DNA of 64,000 bases from Pseudoflavonifractor phocaeensis (lineage in GTDB: Bacteria > Bacillota > Clostridia > Oscillospirales > Oscillospiraceae), in assembly GCF_016901955.1 (NCBI RefSeq), contig NZ_JACJLC010000008.1, positions 1 through 64,000 on the forward strand, in the 5' to 3' direction. Within the stretch, counting starts at the first letter, position 1; each line of letters starts with the position of its first letter. A program made the translations under genes and the position numbers. Shown here in pieces: positions 8,695 through 17,063 of this stretch. The notes under the pieces are model-generated. The model made no database searches. It saw only the letters and a list, made by a program, of their open reading frames with translations, and was not told the DNA's origin.

Positions 8695-11600
8695 TCAGGC
8701 GGTGATAGCCACGAAGCGGGCCAGAATGGTGGCCACCTCGGCACGGGAGGCGCCGTCCTGGGGGTTCACGCGGCCGGCATCGTCCCCCTGGATGATGCCC
8801 TTGCCCACCGCCCAGCTCATGGCGTCGGCGGCCCACAGGCTGATCTCCTGGTAGTCGGGGTACTGGCTCATGCTGGTGGACAGGATGGGCTTGCCGGCGT
8901 ACCGCCACAGCATGGTCACCAGCTGCTCCCGGGTGATGGTCTGATCCAGGTTGGTGCCGTCGGAGACGCCGTTTTCCACCGCCCAATCGGCCCCGGCCTC
9001 AAACCAGGTGTCGCCGGTGTCGGTGTCCACGCCCTCATACCGGGCCAGGACGGTGACCACCATGGCCCGGGTGGTGTCCTCAGCGGGGGCGAAGGTGGTC
9101 TCGCTGGTGCCGTTGAACAGCTCCCGGCTGGACGCGAAGGCCACGGTGTCCGCGGCCCAGTGGTCGGCGGGCACGTCCTCAAAGGTCTTGGTGTTGTCCA
9201 CGATCTTCACGGTCTCGCCGCCGGACAGGGTGACGGCCACGCCGTTTTCAGTGGTAAGGGTGGACTTGATGACCTCCTCGGTGCCGTCCTCCTTCACCAG
9301 TACCGCCACAGTACCGGCGGTGACGTTCTCCACCGGGATCTCCACCTTGGCGGTGGTGTCCTCGGGCAGCTCCACGGTGACGGTGGAGGCGCCGGCCTTG
9401 TCGGACGTCACGGCCACCCGGGGCATGGGCAGGGCCACGGCCTGGTCGTTCTGGGCGGCGTCGTCGATCACCTGCTGGGGCAGGGTCACCTGGGTCTGGG
9501 TCTTGCCGGTCTCGTCCACGGTGGTGGCGGAGGTGGAGCCGTCGGCCTGCTCCATGGTGGTGGAGCCGGAGCCGTCGGGGTTGCTGACGGTCTCGGTCTT
9601 GTTGCCCTCGGCGTCGGTGGCGGTGGTGGTGACGGTGCCGTCGGCGACCTCCACCACCTGGGTCTGGTTGCCCTCGGTGTCGGTATTGGTGGTGGTGACG
9701 GTGCCGTCGGCGGCCTCCACCTTCTCGGTCTGGTTGCCCTCGGCGTCAGTGGTGGTGGTGGTGACGGTGCCGTCAGGCTTGGTTTCCACCGACTCCTTGG
9801 AGCCATCCGGGTTCTTGGTGGTCTCGGTCACCGTGCCGTTGGGCTTGGTCACCGTGGTGGTGGTGGACCCGTCCGGGTTGGTGACGGTCTCCACCTTGTC
9901 CGGGGTGGTGGAACCGCCGGAGCTGCCGGAGCCGGACCCGCCGCCGGAGGGGGCGTTCTGGGTCCACTGGGCATAGATGGTGGTATTCTGGGTAAAGACA
10001 GTGTCATTTGTCACCGCAGTACCGCCGCTCTGCTCCGTATACCAGCCGTTGAAGGTGTACCCGCTGCGGGAGGGAGTGGGCAGGTCGGCCAGCTTGCCGC
10101 CGGCTCCGGTCACAGCGGTGGTATCCCCGGTAGTTCCATCACAGTACACAAATGTAATGGTAAAACTCCGCTCAAATACCAGTTTGGTCCCATTGACCAC
10201 CGACTTGACGTAACCGGTGTCAGCGTTAAACTGATTTTCGGAGGTTCCCGTGTCGCCCAAATCAATGGTGATGGCCTTGGAAATCGTGGTCACCGCTTCA
10301 CCCTCATATTTTCCCAGCAGGGTCACGGTGTCACCATCCACAGCGGCGGAAATGGCGTTGGAAAGATCAGTGTAGTACTTGCCGTTGACCTCAGCAACCA
10401 CGGCGGCGCCGGATTCAAAGCCATCCTCCAACGCACTGTTATGCAGAACCAGATAGTTTTCCCCGGCCTTAACGACGGTGTAGTCAACAGGCAGAAACTC
10501 ACTTAAAGACACCTTTTCGGAAGCGGGCACGCCCTCGGGGCGAATATCAGTATACTGTCTTGTCACCGTATCGCTGGCAAAGCAGCCACCGGTGATGGAG
10601 AGCTCGGCGGTGTATTTTGGCGTCGTGGCCGTCGTTTTGTCATAGTAGGTGTGGGCGATCACGCTGTCGTAATTGCCCCCTGTCACAGTGCAGTCGCCGG
10701 AGGCGCTTACCTCCAGCAGATCCAGGTCGGCATCCTGGATGGTCACATCAGCCGCCGTGCTGTAAAAGCCGATGCGCAGCCTGTCACCGGAAACATACTT
10801 GAGATTGAAGGAGCTGCCCAGCAAATTGAGAAAGTCGCAGTTGTCCTGAATCACAATGCTGCCGGTGAAGCTGTGTTTGTTGGCATAAAGGCTGCGGCCA
10901 CCGCTGTAAGGCGTGCGGATCACCACATCCTCATCGCTGTCTGTCTGGAGATAGGTCGTGTCTTTATCCGTGGCGTTGACGCCTTCGGTGACTCTGGTGT
11001 AGCAGTTGCCGGAGGAGCTGCTGCTGGTGGCCACCACACCCGCCTCCACCTTTTCAGCCATGGTCATCGAGGAAACCTTATAGGTGACGGGCTCGCCGCT
11101 CTGCTCCACCGCCTTGTACCACTGGGCAAGCTGGGTATCAGACGGTTTGGTGGAGAAGGTACCACCGGTGATGGTGACGGTGCCGCTGCCGGTGATCTTG
11201 CTCAGGTTATAGGTGGCGCCCCTGGTGATCTTGATCGTGCCGTTGTTCTCGATGTCGTAGACCGTGGCGGAGTTGCCGCTGAGGGACATGGTGCCGTTGT
11301 TCACGATTTGGGAACTCCCGGCCAGGTCAGAGCCGTAGATGGTGAGCTCCCCGTTGTTGGTCAGGGTGCCGATGTCATAGCCGTAAGGGTAGAAGGTGAT
11401 CTTCCTGTCCACGGGAATGTTGGCATCCTCTGTCACGTCCGCCATTAGGTAGAGATAGGTTTTGGTTTTATCAATAGCTTCCTGCAGGGAGAAGTAAACC
11501 TCAGAGCCATAATAGGCCACAGGAGCGATGTCATCCACGTCCTTTTCAGGATCAGAGCGCATGGGATACAGGGCCTTTACTGTCAGCTTGTCTACCTCGG

Positions 11601-12408
11601 CGGTGGTGGGGGTTTCGATATAGTTTCCGTCCACCTTCAGCGTAATGGTGTTCCGGTTGATATACCACACGCCGATGGAGCAGATGGAAGAACCGGGATT
11701 TTCCGTATCATAAAACAGATTATCCGTAATGGTCAACTCATTGATTTTGTTGCCGGAGAAAATCGCCAGGTTATGCTCCACATGGACATACCTCAGCTGA
11801 GTGCTGTCGGTGGCGGTGTGCTGGAACACGTTATTTTTAATCACGATTCCCGCTGTAGTGGCTGCGGGCGTGATCTGGATGGCGTCCCAGTCGATGTTGT
11901 CAAAGGTGCAGCCGGTGATGGTGGCGGTGCCGGTGAGCTTGGAGGCGTAGATGGCGCTCTGGTTGCCGATCTTGCTTTTCCAGCCGTAGTATTCGCAAGT
12001 ATCCTCGTCCACTTCCGTGGTGTTGTGGATATTTATGAAATTTACATTCTTTACTGTGGCGCCTGCCGCGGGGATGTGGACGCCGATGTGGCCGCTGAGG
12101 GTGTGGCCTTTCCCGTCCAGAGTGGTGCCGGCCTGCAGGGTGTAATTGATGCCCTTGTCATAGCCTTCCTTGTCCACACTGTTGTCGATGTTCTTCAGCA
12201 GCGTGACGGTCTGGCCGTCCGTGGCGGCATTCAAAGCCTCCTTCAGGGTATCATAGTGGGTGGTAGTCCCATCCTTTGTAATGGCCGCCTCATGGGTGCA
12301 GGTGTCACCGCCCTGACAGTTGGTAACACCCTCTGCCCCCGCCGTCACCGGCAGCAAGGACAGCACCATGGCCAGAGCCAGGATAGTGGATAGGAACTTT
12401 TTCTTCAT
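8695..12408 (-). CDS. Secreted cell-surface protein with beta-helix, InlB-type repeat and SLH domains
   Basis: A very large exported protein (about 1237 residues). The chosen ATG at 12408 starts a clear signal peptide (MKKKFLSTILALAMVLSLLP, ending near AGA-EG), preceded by GGAG; an ATG seven codons upstream has no good binding site. Residues about 30-680 look like parallel beta-helix (repeated ITGGTF, VTLLKNID and NNGTIKIT-type strands). A Listeria-Bacteroides-type repeat (TFNGWYTEQSGG, IYAQW) follows, then Thr-rich 22-residue repeats (DGTVTTTxTDxEGN). Three C-terminal SLH modules (FEDVPADHWA, WAVENGVSDG, WAVGKGIIQGDD) would anchor it to wall polymers. Probable adhesin or S-layer-associated protein; the ligand is unknown. 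It may be controlled by the divergent XRE gene. Confidence 0.88.
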   Translation of the reverse strand: MKKKFLSTILALAMVLSLLPVTAGAEGVTNCQGGDTCTHEAAITKDGTTTHYDTLKEALNAATDGQTVTLLKNIDNSVDKEGYDKGINYTLQAGTTLDGKGHTLSGHIGVHIPAAGATVKNVNFINIHNTTEVDEDTCEYYGWKSKIGNQSAIYASKLTGTATITGCTFDNIDWDAIQITPAATTAGIVIKNNVFQHTATDSTQLRYVHVEHNLAIFSGNKINELTITDNLFYDTENPGSSICSIGVWYINRNTITLKVDGNYIETPTTAEVDKLTVKALYPMRSDPEKDVDDIAPVAYYGSEVYFSLQEAIDKTKTYLYLMADVTEDANIPVDRKITFYPYGYDIGTLTNNGELTIYGSDLAGSSQIVNNGTMSLSGNSATVYDIENNGTIKITRGATYNLSKITGSGTVTITGGTFSTKPSDTQLAQWYKAVEQSGEPVTYKVSSMTMAEKVEAGVVATSSSSSGNCYTRVTEGVNATDKDTTYLQTDSDEDVVIRTPYSGGRSLYANKHSFTGSIVIQDNCDFLNLLGSSFNLKYVSGDRLRIGFYSTAADVTIQDADLDLLEVSASGDCTVTGGNYDSVIAHTYYDKTTATTPKYTAELSITGGCFASDTVTRQYTDIRPEGVPASEKVSLSEFLPVDYTVVKAGENYLVLHNSALEDGFESGAAVVAEVNGKYYTDLSNAISAAVDGDTVTLLGKYEGEAVTTISKAITIDLGDTGTSENQFNADTGYVKSVVNGTKLVFERSFTITFVYCDGTTGDTTAVTGAGGKLADLPTPSRSGYTFNGWYTEQSGGTAVTNDTVFTQNTTIYAQWTQNAPSGGGSGSGSSGGSTTPDKVETVTNPDGSTTTTVTKPNGTVTETTKNPDGSKESVETKPDGTVTTTTTDAEGNQTEKVEAADGTVTTTNTDTEGNQTQVVEVADGTVTTTATDAEGNKTETVSNPDGSGSTTMEQADGSTSATTVDETGKTQTQVTLPQQVIDDAAQNDQAVALPMPRVAVTSDKAGASTVTVELPEDTTAKVEIPVENVTAGTVAVLVKEDGTEEVIKSTLTTENGVAVTLSGGETVKIVDNTKTFEDVPADHWAADTVAFASSRELFNGTSETTFAPAEDTTRAMVVTVLARYEGVDTDTGDTWFEAGADWAVENGVSDGTNLDQTITREQLVTMLWRYAGKPILSTSMSQYPDYQEISLWAADAMSWAVGKGIIQGDDAGRVNPQDGASRAEVATILARFVAITA

Positions 12409-12453
12409 CTCTTCTACACTCCTTTTCATCTCTCAGTTTTTGGCTAACAGCAT

Positions 12454-12506
12454 TTGGATATGGCCATTATAGTGAATATATTCAGTATAGTCAATACCTT
12501 CACTAT
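12454..12506. promoter_or_regulatory. Overlapping divergent promoters with palindromic operator
   Basis: Minus strand: -35 TTGACT (12489-12494), 17 bp, -10 TATAAT (12466-12471), driving the SLH gene. Plus strand: -35 TTGGAT (12454-12459), 17 bp, -10 TATATT (12477-12482), driving the XRE gene. The perfect palindrome TGAATATATTCA (12473-12484) lies in the minus spacer and over the plus -10. A second inverted repeat, ATAGTGAA (12469-12476) / TTCACTAT (12499-12506), surrounds it. One bound protein could therefore control both genes. Confidence 0.75.
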
Positions 12507-12531
12507 GTTAACTTTAAACAGGGTGAGAAAT

Positions 12532-12738
12532 GTGATCAGCTATGGGCCGTTTTATCGGACTTTATTGGAAAAAGGGGTCACGGAATATTATTTGATCTAT
12601 AAGCAGGGGGTGGATTCCCATACCATCCACCGCATGAAGCACGGAAAACCCATCACCACCACCACCCTGAATACCCTCTGCGAGATCCTGGACTGCCGGG
12701 TGGAGGACATTCTGGAGTACATTCCGGACGAGGAATAG
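12532..12738 (+). CDS. Small XRE-family (Cro/C1-type) DNA-binding regulator
   Basis: A 68-residue protein consisting of one helix-turn-helix: LLEKGVTEYYLIYKQGV, SHTIHRMKHGKPITTTTLNT and LCEILDCRVEDILEYIPDEE, the usual Cro/C1 pattern of short Firmicutes regulators. I chose the GTG at 12532 because it has AGGGTGAG upstream and gives the standard family N-terminus; an in-frame ATG at 12505 lies within the operator and has no ribosome site. It is divergent from the SLH gene and shares its promoter region, so it probably represses itself and that gene. That role is inferred. Confidence 0.82.
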   Translation: MISYGPFYRTLLEKGVTEYYLIYKQGVDSHTIHRMKHGKPITTTTLNTLCEILDCRVEDILEYIPDEE

Positions 12739-12847
12739 GCCTCTGCGGCTATCCTGCTTGACCATACCATTCTTTCAAAATAAATGCAATAACCTATGTA
12801 AACATAATCCCATATTCCCGATTTTATCGTTCGACAATTTTTTACAG

Positions 12848-12888
12848 AAAACCGCCTGCCGCAGCAAAACGCACGGCAGGCGGTTTTT
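12848..12888. terminator. Bidirectional terminator
   Basis: The stem AAAACCGCCTGCCG / CGGCAGGCGGTTTT has T-runs on both sides and lies between the convergent XRE and ATPase genes. Nothing else is visible in the 200-bp spacer. Confidence 0.85.
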
Positions 12889-12939
12889 TCAGCTTCCCCC
12901 CATATCTTTCTACCGGCCGGCAGCGTTGGGTTCCGGGAT

Positions 12940-14022
12940 CTACCCCAGCGCCAGGAAATCCCGGATGATCTCCTCCCCCACCGCCTTGCCCTTTGCAAAG
13001 TCCACGTAGGGGTTGTAGCAGGCCTCCAGTTCATCGTGCATGGCCTTGGCCTGGGCCAGGGAGGCCACCGCCTCCTCCAGCAGAGCAGCGGCCACCTTCC
13101 CGGCGAACCGCAGCCGTCCCCGGTCCCGGCGCAAAAGCTCCTGGTCCGCCATGGCGTCCAGCCGCAGCCGCCGGTAAGGCCGGTTGGGCCAGCTCTGCCA
13201 CGGCCCCGAGGTAACAAAGGCCAGGGACAGGGCGGGAATCAGCAGGTGGGCCATCCGGTCGGGGAAGATGGGGTCGGGGCAGGCCACCACGTCGTACCCC
13301 GCCGCCATGGCTCCGGCGGCCAGGGCGGTGAGCATGGAGTGGGCCAGGCCATAGCTGTCCGCCAGCTCGTAGACCCGGCCGCACTGAGCCTCCACCGTTT
13401 CCCACTCGCACCGCACTCCCTGCCAGGTCACCGCCCCCAGGAAGCGCTGCACCGCCTTGCCTTCTTGACCGCCCACTTTTTTGCACTCCCGGGACAGGAT
13501 ACCCCGGACCCGCTTGGCCATTTTGGCCTCCAGGGCGGGGGTGAGCAGAGTTGCCCGCCCATCCTCCAGCAGCTGGGCCGCCGCCGTCAGGCACCGATAG
13601 GCACGGTTATAGCAGGCCTTGTAGCCCTTCATGCACCCCTTCAGCTCTCCGGCTACCTGCCGCAGCCCTGCCGGGTCGTAACAGGCCCCTAAATCCACAT
13701 AGTGCTCCACCAGTCCGGGATATCTGGGCTCCACCACATGGGGGGCGGTGCCGTCCACCACCGCCGCCCCCAGGGCAGGCACCACCACAGCGTCCAGGGA
13801 GTCCGGGTCCCCGGAGCAGCGTATGTACTCCACCGTCAGGCCCGCCGCCTCCATGGCGGCTCCCACCTGCCGCATCAGGGTGGATTTGCCGCAGCCGGGG
13901 CCTCCCTTCAGAATGCGCACATCCCGGGCCCCCTCCGGGTCGATGAGCTGGCTGTACAGGGAATAAAAGCCCGTGGGCGCGTTGGCCCCCAAGTAATAAC
14001 AGATCCTGGCCTCTGCCTCCAT
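12940..14022 (-). CDS. P-loop ATPase/nucleotide kinase-like protein (PRK06851-type)
   Basis: 360 residues with a Walker A motif LKGGPGCGKSTLMRQ near residue 40. The body resembles a conserved Clostridia family of putative ATPases that appears to hold two P-loop-like halves; a second segment (TSGPWQSWPNRPYRRLRLDAM) lacks a clear Walker motif. No signal peptide or membrane segment. The substrate is unknown. It lies 68 bp downstream of the metal ATPase on the same strand and may be cotranscribed with it, but no functional link is evident. Confidence 0.6.
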   Translation of the reverse strand: MEAEARICYYLGANAPTGFYSLYSQLIDPEGARDVRILKGGPGCGKSTLMRQVGAAMEAAGLTVEYIRCSGDPDSLDAVVVPALGAAVVDGTAPHVVEPRYPGLVEHYVDLGACYDPAGLRQVAGELKGCMKGYKACYNRAYRCLTAAAQLLEDGRATLLTPALEAKMAKRVRGILSRECKKVGGQEGKAVQRFLGAVTWQGVRCEWETVEAQCGRVYELADSYGLAHSMLTALAAGAMAAGYDVVACPDPIFPDRMAHLLIPALSLAFVTSGPWQSWPNRPYRRLRLDAMADQELLRRDRGRLRFAGKVAAALLEEAVASLAQAKAMHDELEACYNPYVDFAKGKAVGEEIIRDFLALG

Positions 14023-14090
14023 AAATGACCCTCCAAGCGTTTGATTTTCACTCTCAGGCTATGCGGAGACAGGCTTTCCGGTGCCTGGGC

Positions 14091-15962
14091 TCAGTCCTCC
14101 CGCCCCCGCCATTTCAGCAGCAGAGCGGAGTTGGAGATCACCAGCACCGAGCCGGCATTGTGCACCAGGGCCCCCACCACCGGGTCCAGCACCCCGGTGA
14201 CCGCCAGGGCAATGGCCAGGAAATTCAGGCCCATGGAAAAGCTCATATTCACCTTGATGGTGGTCATCATCCGCCGGGACAGGCGGATCAGGTGGGGCAG
14301 CTCCTTGACCTCGTCGTCCACCAGGGCGATGTCAGCGGCCTCCACGGCGATGTCGCTCCCCACGCCTCCCATGGCGATGCCCACCTGGGCCCGCTTCAGG
14401 GCGGGGGCGTCGTTGACTCCGTCGCCCATCATACATACCGGCCTGCCCTCCCTTTGGCAGGCGTCGATGGCCGCCAGCTTATCCTCGGGCAGGCACCCCG
14501 CCCGCACCGCCCGGATGCCCACCTGACCGGCGATGGCCTGGGCTGCCTGGGCGTGGTCGCCGGTGAGCAGCATGGGCTCCACATCCAGCCCGGCCAGCCG
14601 GGCCACCATGCCGGCGCTCTGGGGGCGCAGGGTGTCCGACAGGGCCACGTATCCCGCCAGCTCTCCCTCCACCCCCAGGTAGGTGAGGGTGCAGCCTCTG
14701 GCCAGAGCGGCCTCCGCAGCCGGAGGCGGAGCTGCCTCGATCCCCTGGGAGGCCAGCAGCTCCAGATTGCCCGCCAGCACCCGGACCCCCTCCACAGTGG
14801 CCTGAATGCCCCGGCCGGGCAGCATCTGAAAATCCGTCGCCGGAGCTGGGGAAGCCTTGTTTTCCGCCTGCCAGCACCCCACGATGGCCTTGCCCAGAGG
14901 ATGCTCCGACAGGCCCTCGGCGGAGGCCGCCAGACGGTACAGGGCCTCTTTGCTCCAGCCCGGGGAGAGGCTGACCACCTCCACCACCTGAGGGACCCCC
15001 TGGGTAAGGGTACCCGTCTTGTCAAATGCCACCACCTTTACCCCGGCCAGACGCTCCAGGGCGTCGCCCTCCCGCACCAGAAAGCCGTGGCGGGTGGCGT
15101 TACCGATGGCCGCCATGATGGCGGTGGGAGTGGCAAGCACCAGGGCACAGGGACAGAACACCACCAGAATGGTCACCGCCCGCAGGATCTCTGCGGTAAA
15201 CAGCCAGGTGAGGGCGGCGGCGGAGAGAGCGGCCACCACGATCCAGGTGGCCCACCGGTCGGCCAGTCCCACGATCTTGGCCTTACCCGCGTCGGCAGAC
15301 TGGACCAGCCGGATCATCCGCTGGATGGAGCTGTCCTCCCCCACCCGGGTGGCCTCCATCTCAAAGGCTCCGAACTGGTTTACCGTACCCGAGGATACCG
15401 GGTCCCCCACGCCCTTGTCCACCGGCAGGGATTCGCCGGTCATCACCGCCTGATTGATGGAGGTCTGGCCGGACAGGATCACCCCGTCCACCGGGACTCC
15501 CTCTCCGGGAAGCACCCGCAGCCGGTCCCCCACCCGCACCTGCTGGGCAGGAACTATCTCTTCCCGTCCCTCCCGCAGCACCCGGGCGTTCTGGGGCGTG
15601 AGACGTACCAGCTTTTCGATGCCCGCCCGGGCCCGGGCCACCGTCAGCTCCTCCAGCAGGGCCCCCAGCTGCATGATGAAGGCCACCTCACCGGCGGCAA
15701 AGGTCTGGCCGATGGCCACCGAGGCCACCAGGGCCAGGGAGACCAGCACATCCGCCTTGATATCGAAGGCGGTGATCAGGCCAATGACCGCCTCCAGGAT
15801 AATAGGCACACCGCACAGGACAATGGCCACCCATGCCATGTCAAAGGGAAAGGGCCGTATCTGTGCCAGGCTGCACCCCACCGCGATACCCGAGAGAACC
15901 AGCAGCACCACGTCCTTTTTGATCCCTCCCAGGCCCAGAAGGACCTCCAGTTTTTCCACCAT
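14091..15962 (-). CDS. Heavy-metal translocating P1B-type ATPase
   Basis: Membrane metal-export ATPase, about 623 residues from the ATG at 15962, which follows GGAGGG and GAGGAC; an ATG seven codons upstream lacks a binding site. It contains the phosphatase loop TGES, the membrane metal motif CPC (residues about 270-272), phosphorylation Asp in DKTGTLTQG (about 314) and the hinge GDGVNDAPALK. The last helices read HNAGSVLVISNSALLL. There is no N-terminal HMA domain and no cysteine-rich metal-binding tail. The metal is uncertain: CPC fits Cu, Zn or Mn exporters, and HN.GS near the end is unlike typical CopA. The promoter carries a CsoR-family operator, which favours copper or another thiophilic metal. 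Confidence 0.9.
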   Translation of the reverse strand: MVEKLEVLLGLGGIKKDVVLLVLSGIAVGCSLAQIRPFPFDMAWVAIVLCGVPIILEAVIGLITAFDIKADVLVSLALVASVAIGQTFAAGEVAFIMQLGALLEELTVARARAGIEKLVRLTPQNARVLREGREEIVPAQQVRVGDRLRVLPGEGVPVDGVILSGQTSINQAVMTGESLPVDKGVGDPVSSGTVNQFGAFEMEATRVGEDSSIQRMIRLVQSADAGKAKIVGLADRWATWIVVAALSAAALTWLFTAEILRAVTILVVFCPCALVLATPTAIMAAIGNATRHGFLVREGDALERLAGVKVVAFDKTGTLTQGVPQVVEVVSLSPGWSKEALYRLAASAEGLSEHPLGKAIVGCWQAENKASPAPATDFQMLPGRGIQATVEGVRVLAGNLELLASQGIEAAPPPAAEAALARGCTLTYLGVEGELAGYVALSDTLRPQSAGMVARLAGLDVEPMLLTGDHAQAAQAIAGQVGIRAVRAGCLPEDKLAAIDACQREGRPVCMMGDGVNDAPALKRAQVGIAMGGVGSDIAVEAADIALVDDEVKELPHLIRLSRRMMTTIKVNMSFSMGLNFLAIALAVTGVLDPVVGALVHNAGSVLVISNSALLLKWRGRED

Positions 15963-16005
15963 CCTGTCCTCAGCTCCCTCCATATACTATACCAGGTATG
16001 GTTTT

Positions 16006-16034
16006 ATTATACCCATAGGGGTATGCCCTGTCAA
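16006..16034 (-). promoter_or_regulatory. Consensus promoter with CsoR-family operator
   Basis: Minus strand -35 TTGACA (16029-16034), 17-bp spacer, -10 TATAAT (16006-16011), both perfect consensus. The spacer contains most of ATACCC-ATAG-GGGTAT (16009-16024), a perfect 6-4-6 inverted repeat typical of CsoR/CstR-type repressors. A second imperfect element, ATACC-A-GGTAT, lies in the transcribed leader near 15986-15997. No csoR gene is present in the window, so the repressor would act in trans. Confidence 0.8.
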
Positions 16035-16086
16035 GAAGAAAACGGATGGGCAGCCTATGGCTGGCCCATCCGCGGCATAGTATCCC

Positions 16087-16992
16087 TTACACCCCGCTTT
16101 GATAAAAGCACAGCAGCTCCTCCAACAGCATGGAGGCCGCCGGGGACAGGGGACTGGACCGGCGGTAAAGCAGGTAGAACTGCCGCTCCAGCAGGGGGCT
16201 GTCCGGAGAGAAGGCCAGGATCTTCCCCTCCTCCGCCGCCTCCCGGGCGGCGCATCCCGACAGGATGGAGATGCCCAGGCCGTTTTTCACCCCCTGGAGG
16301 ATGCTCTCGGTGCTCTCCAGCTGGGCGGCCAGGCAGAGGTTCTTGGGGTCCACCCCGACGCCCCGCAGATACTGCTCCCCCTGCTTCCGGGTGCCGGAGC
16401 CCGCCTCCCGCACCAGATAGGGGGCGGTTTTCAGCACCTCCACCGGCATCTCGCCCCCCAGGGCCCGGTACTCCGGGGTGTTGGGGGTAACGATCACCAG
16501 CCGCTCGGTAAAAAAGGGCACGCACAGCAGCCCCACCCGCTGGACGGGGGCCCCCACCAGCCCCAGCTCCGCCCCGTTTTCCGCCATCCACTGGGTGACC
16601 TGGCTACTGTCCCCCTGGCGGATCTGGAAAAACACGTCGGGATACCGCTGCCGCAGCAGAGGGAGCACCTGGGGCAGCAGGTACTGGGAGGGCACGGTAG
16701 AGGCGGCGATGGACAGGGTGCCCGAGATGGCGGAGGCAGAGGTACGCACATCCTGGGCCGCCCGCTGGCACAGGCCCAGAATTTCAGCGGCGTACCGGCT
16801 CAAAACCCGACCGGGGGCGGTGAGCCGCAGCTCCTTGGTGGAGCGCACCACCAGCCGGGTGCCCAGCTCATCCTCCAGGGCGGCCACATGGGCGCTGACG
16901 GTGGGCTGGGTGAGGTAGAGGGCCTCCGCCGCCTTGGAAAAGCTGTGGAGCTGGGCCACCTGTAAAAAGATCTCCAACTGTTTCAGCTGCAT
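16087..16992 (-). CDS. LysR-family regulator next to the selenium genes
   Basis: A 301-residue LysR-type activator or repressor. The N-terminal winged helix-turn-helix is clear (FLQVAQLHSFSKAAEALYL, TQPTVSAHVAALEDELG). The C-terminal effector domain runs from about residue 90 to 290. It is divergent from selD with only 71 bp between start codons, the usual position for a LysR protein that controls its neighbour. LysR proteins linked to selenium metabolism are known in Clostridia. The effector is not evident; a selenium or sulfur compound is an inference. Confidence 0.88.
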   Translation of the reverse strand: MQLKQLEIFLQVAQLHSFSKAAEALYLTQPTVSAHVAALEDELGTRLVVRSTKELRLTAPGRVLSRYAAEILGLCQRAAQDVRTSASAISGTLSIAASTVPSQYLLPQVLPLLRQRYPDVFFQIRQGDSSQVTQWMAENGAELGLVGAPVQRVGLLCVPFFTERLVIVTPNTPEYRALGGEMPVEVLKTAPYLVREAGSGTRKQGEQYLRGVGVDPKNLCLAAQLESTESILQGVKNGLGISILSGCAAREAAEEGKILAFSPDSPLLERQFYLLYRRSSPLSPAASMLLEELLCFYQSGV

Positions 16993-17005
16993 GACTGACC
17001 TCCGA

Positions 17006-17034
17006 TTGCTTTTTCTGTCAAAATGGGGTACACT
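17006..17034 (+). promoter_or_regulatory. selD promoter
   Basis: Plus strand -35 TTGCTT (17006-17011), 17-bp spacer, -10 TACACT (17029-17034), about 30 bp before the selD ATG. It lies in the lysR-selD divergent region, where LysR binding would be expected. Confidence 0.6.
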
Positions 17035-17063
17035 GTGGATACCAAAGTACAGGGGGTGATGAG

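Noticed and set aside
9490-9900. CRISPR-like or tandem satellite repeat
   Set aside because: The periodicity is 66 bp in frame and encodes the Thr-rich stalk of the SLH protein; there are no unique spacers.
12454-12531. N-terminal extension of the XRE gene from 12454
   Set aside because: This stretch contains the divergent promoters and operator and has no ribosome site; the GTG at 12532 does.
14025-16490. An 821-codon plus-strand frame over the metal ATPase and LysR genes
   Set aside because: Pro/Gln/His-rich shadow of well-supported minus-strand genes; it crosses two genes and an operator.
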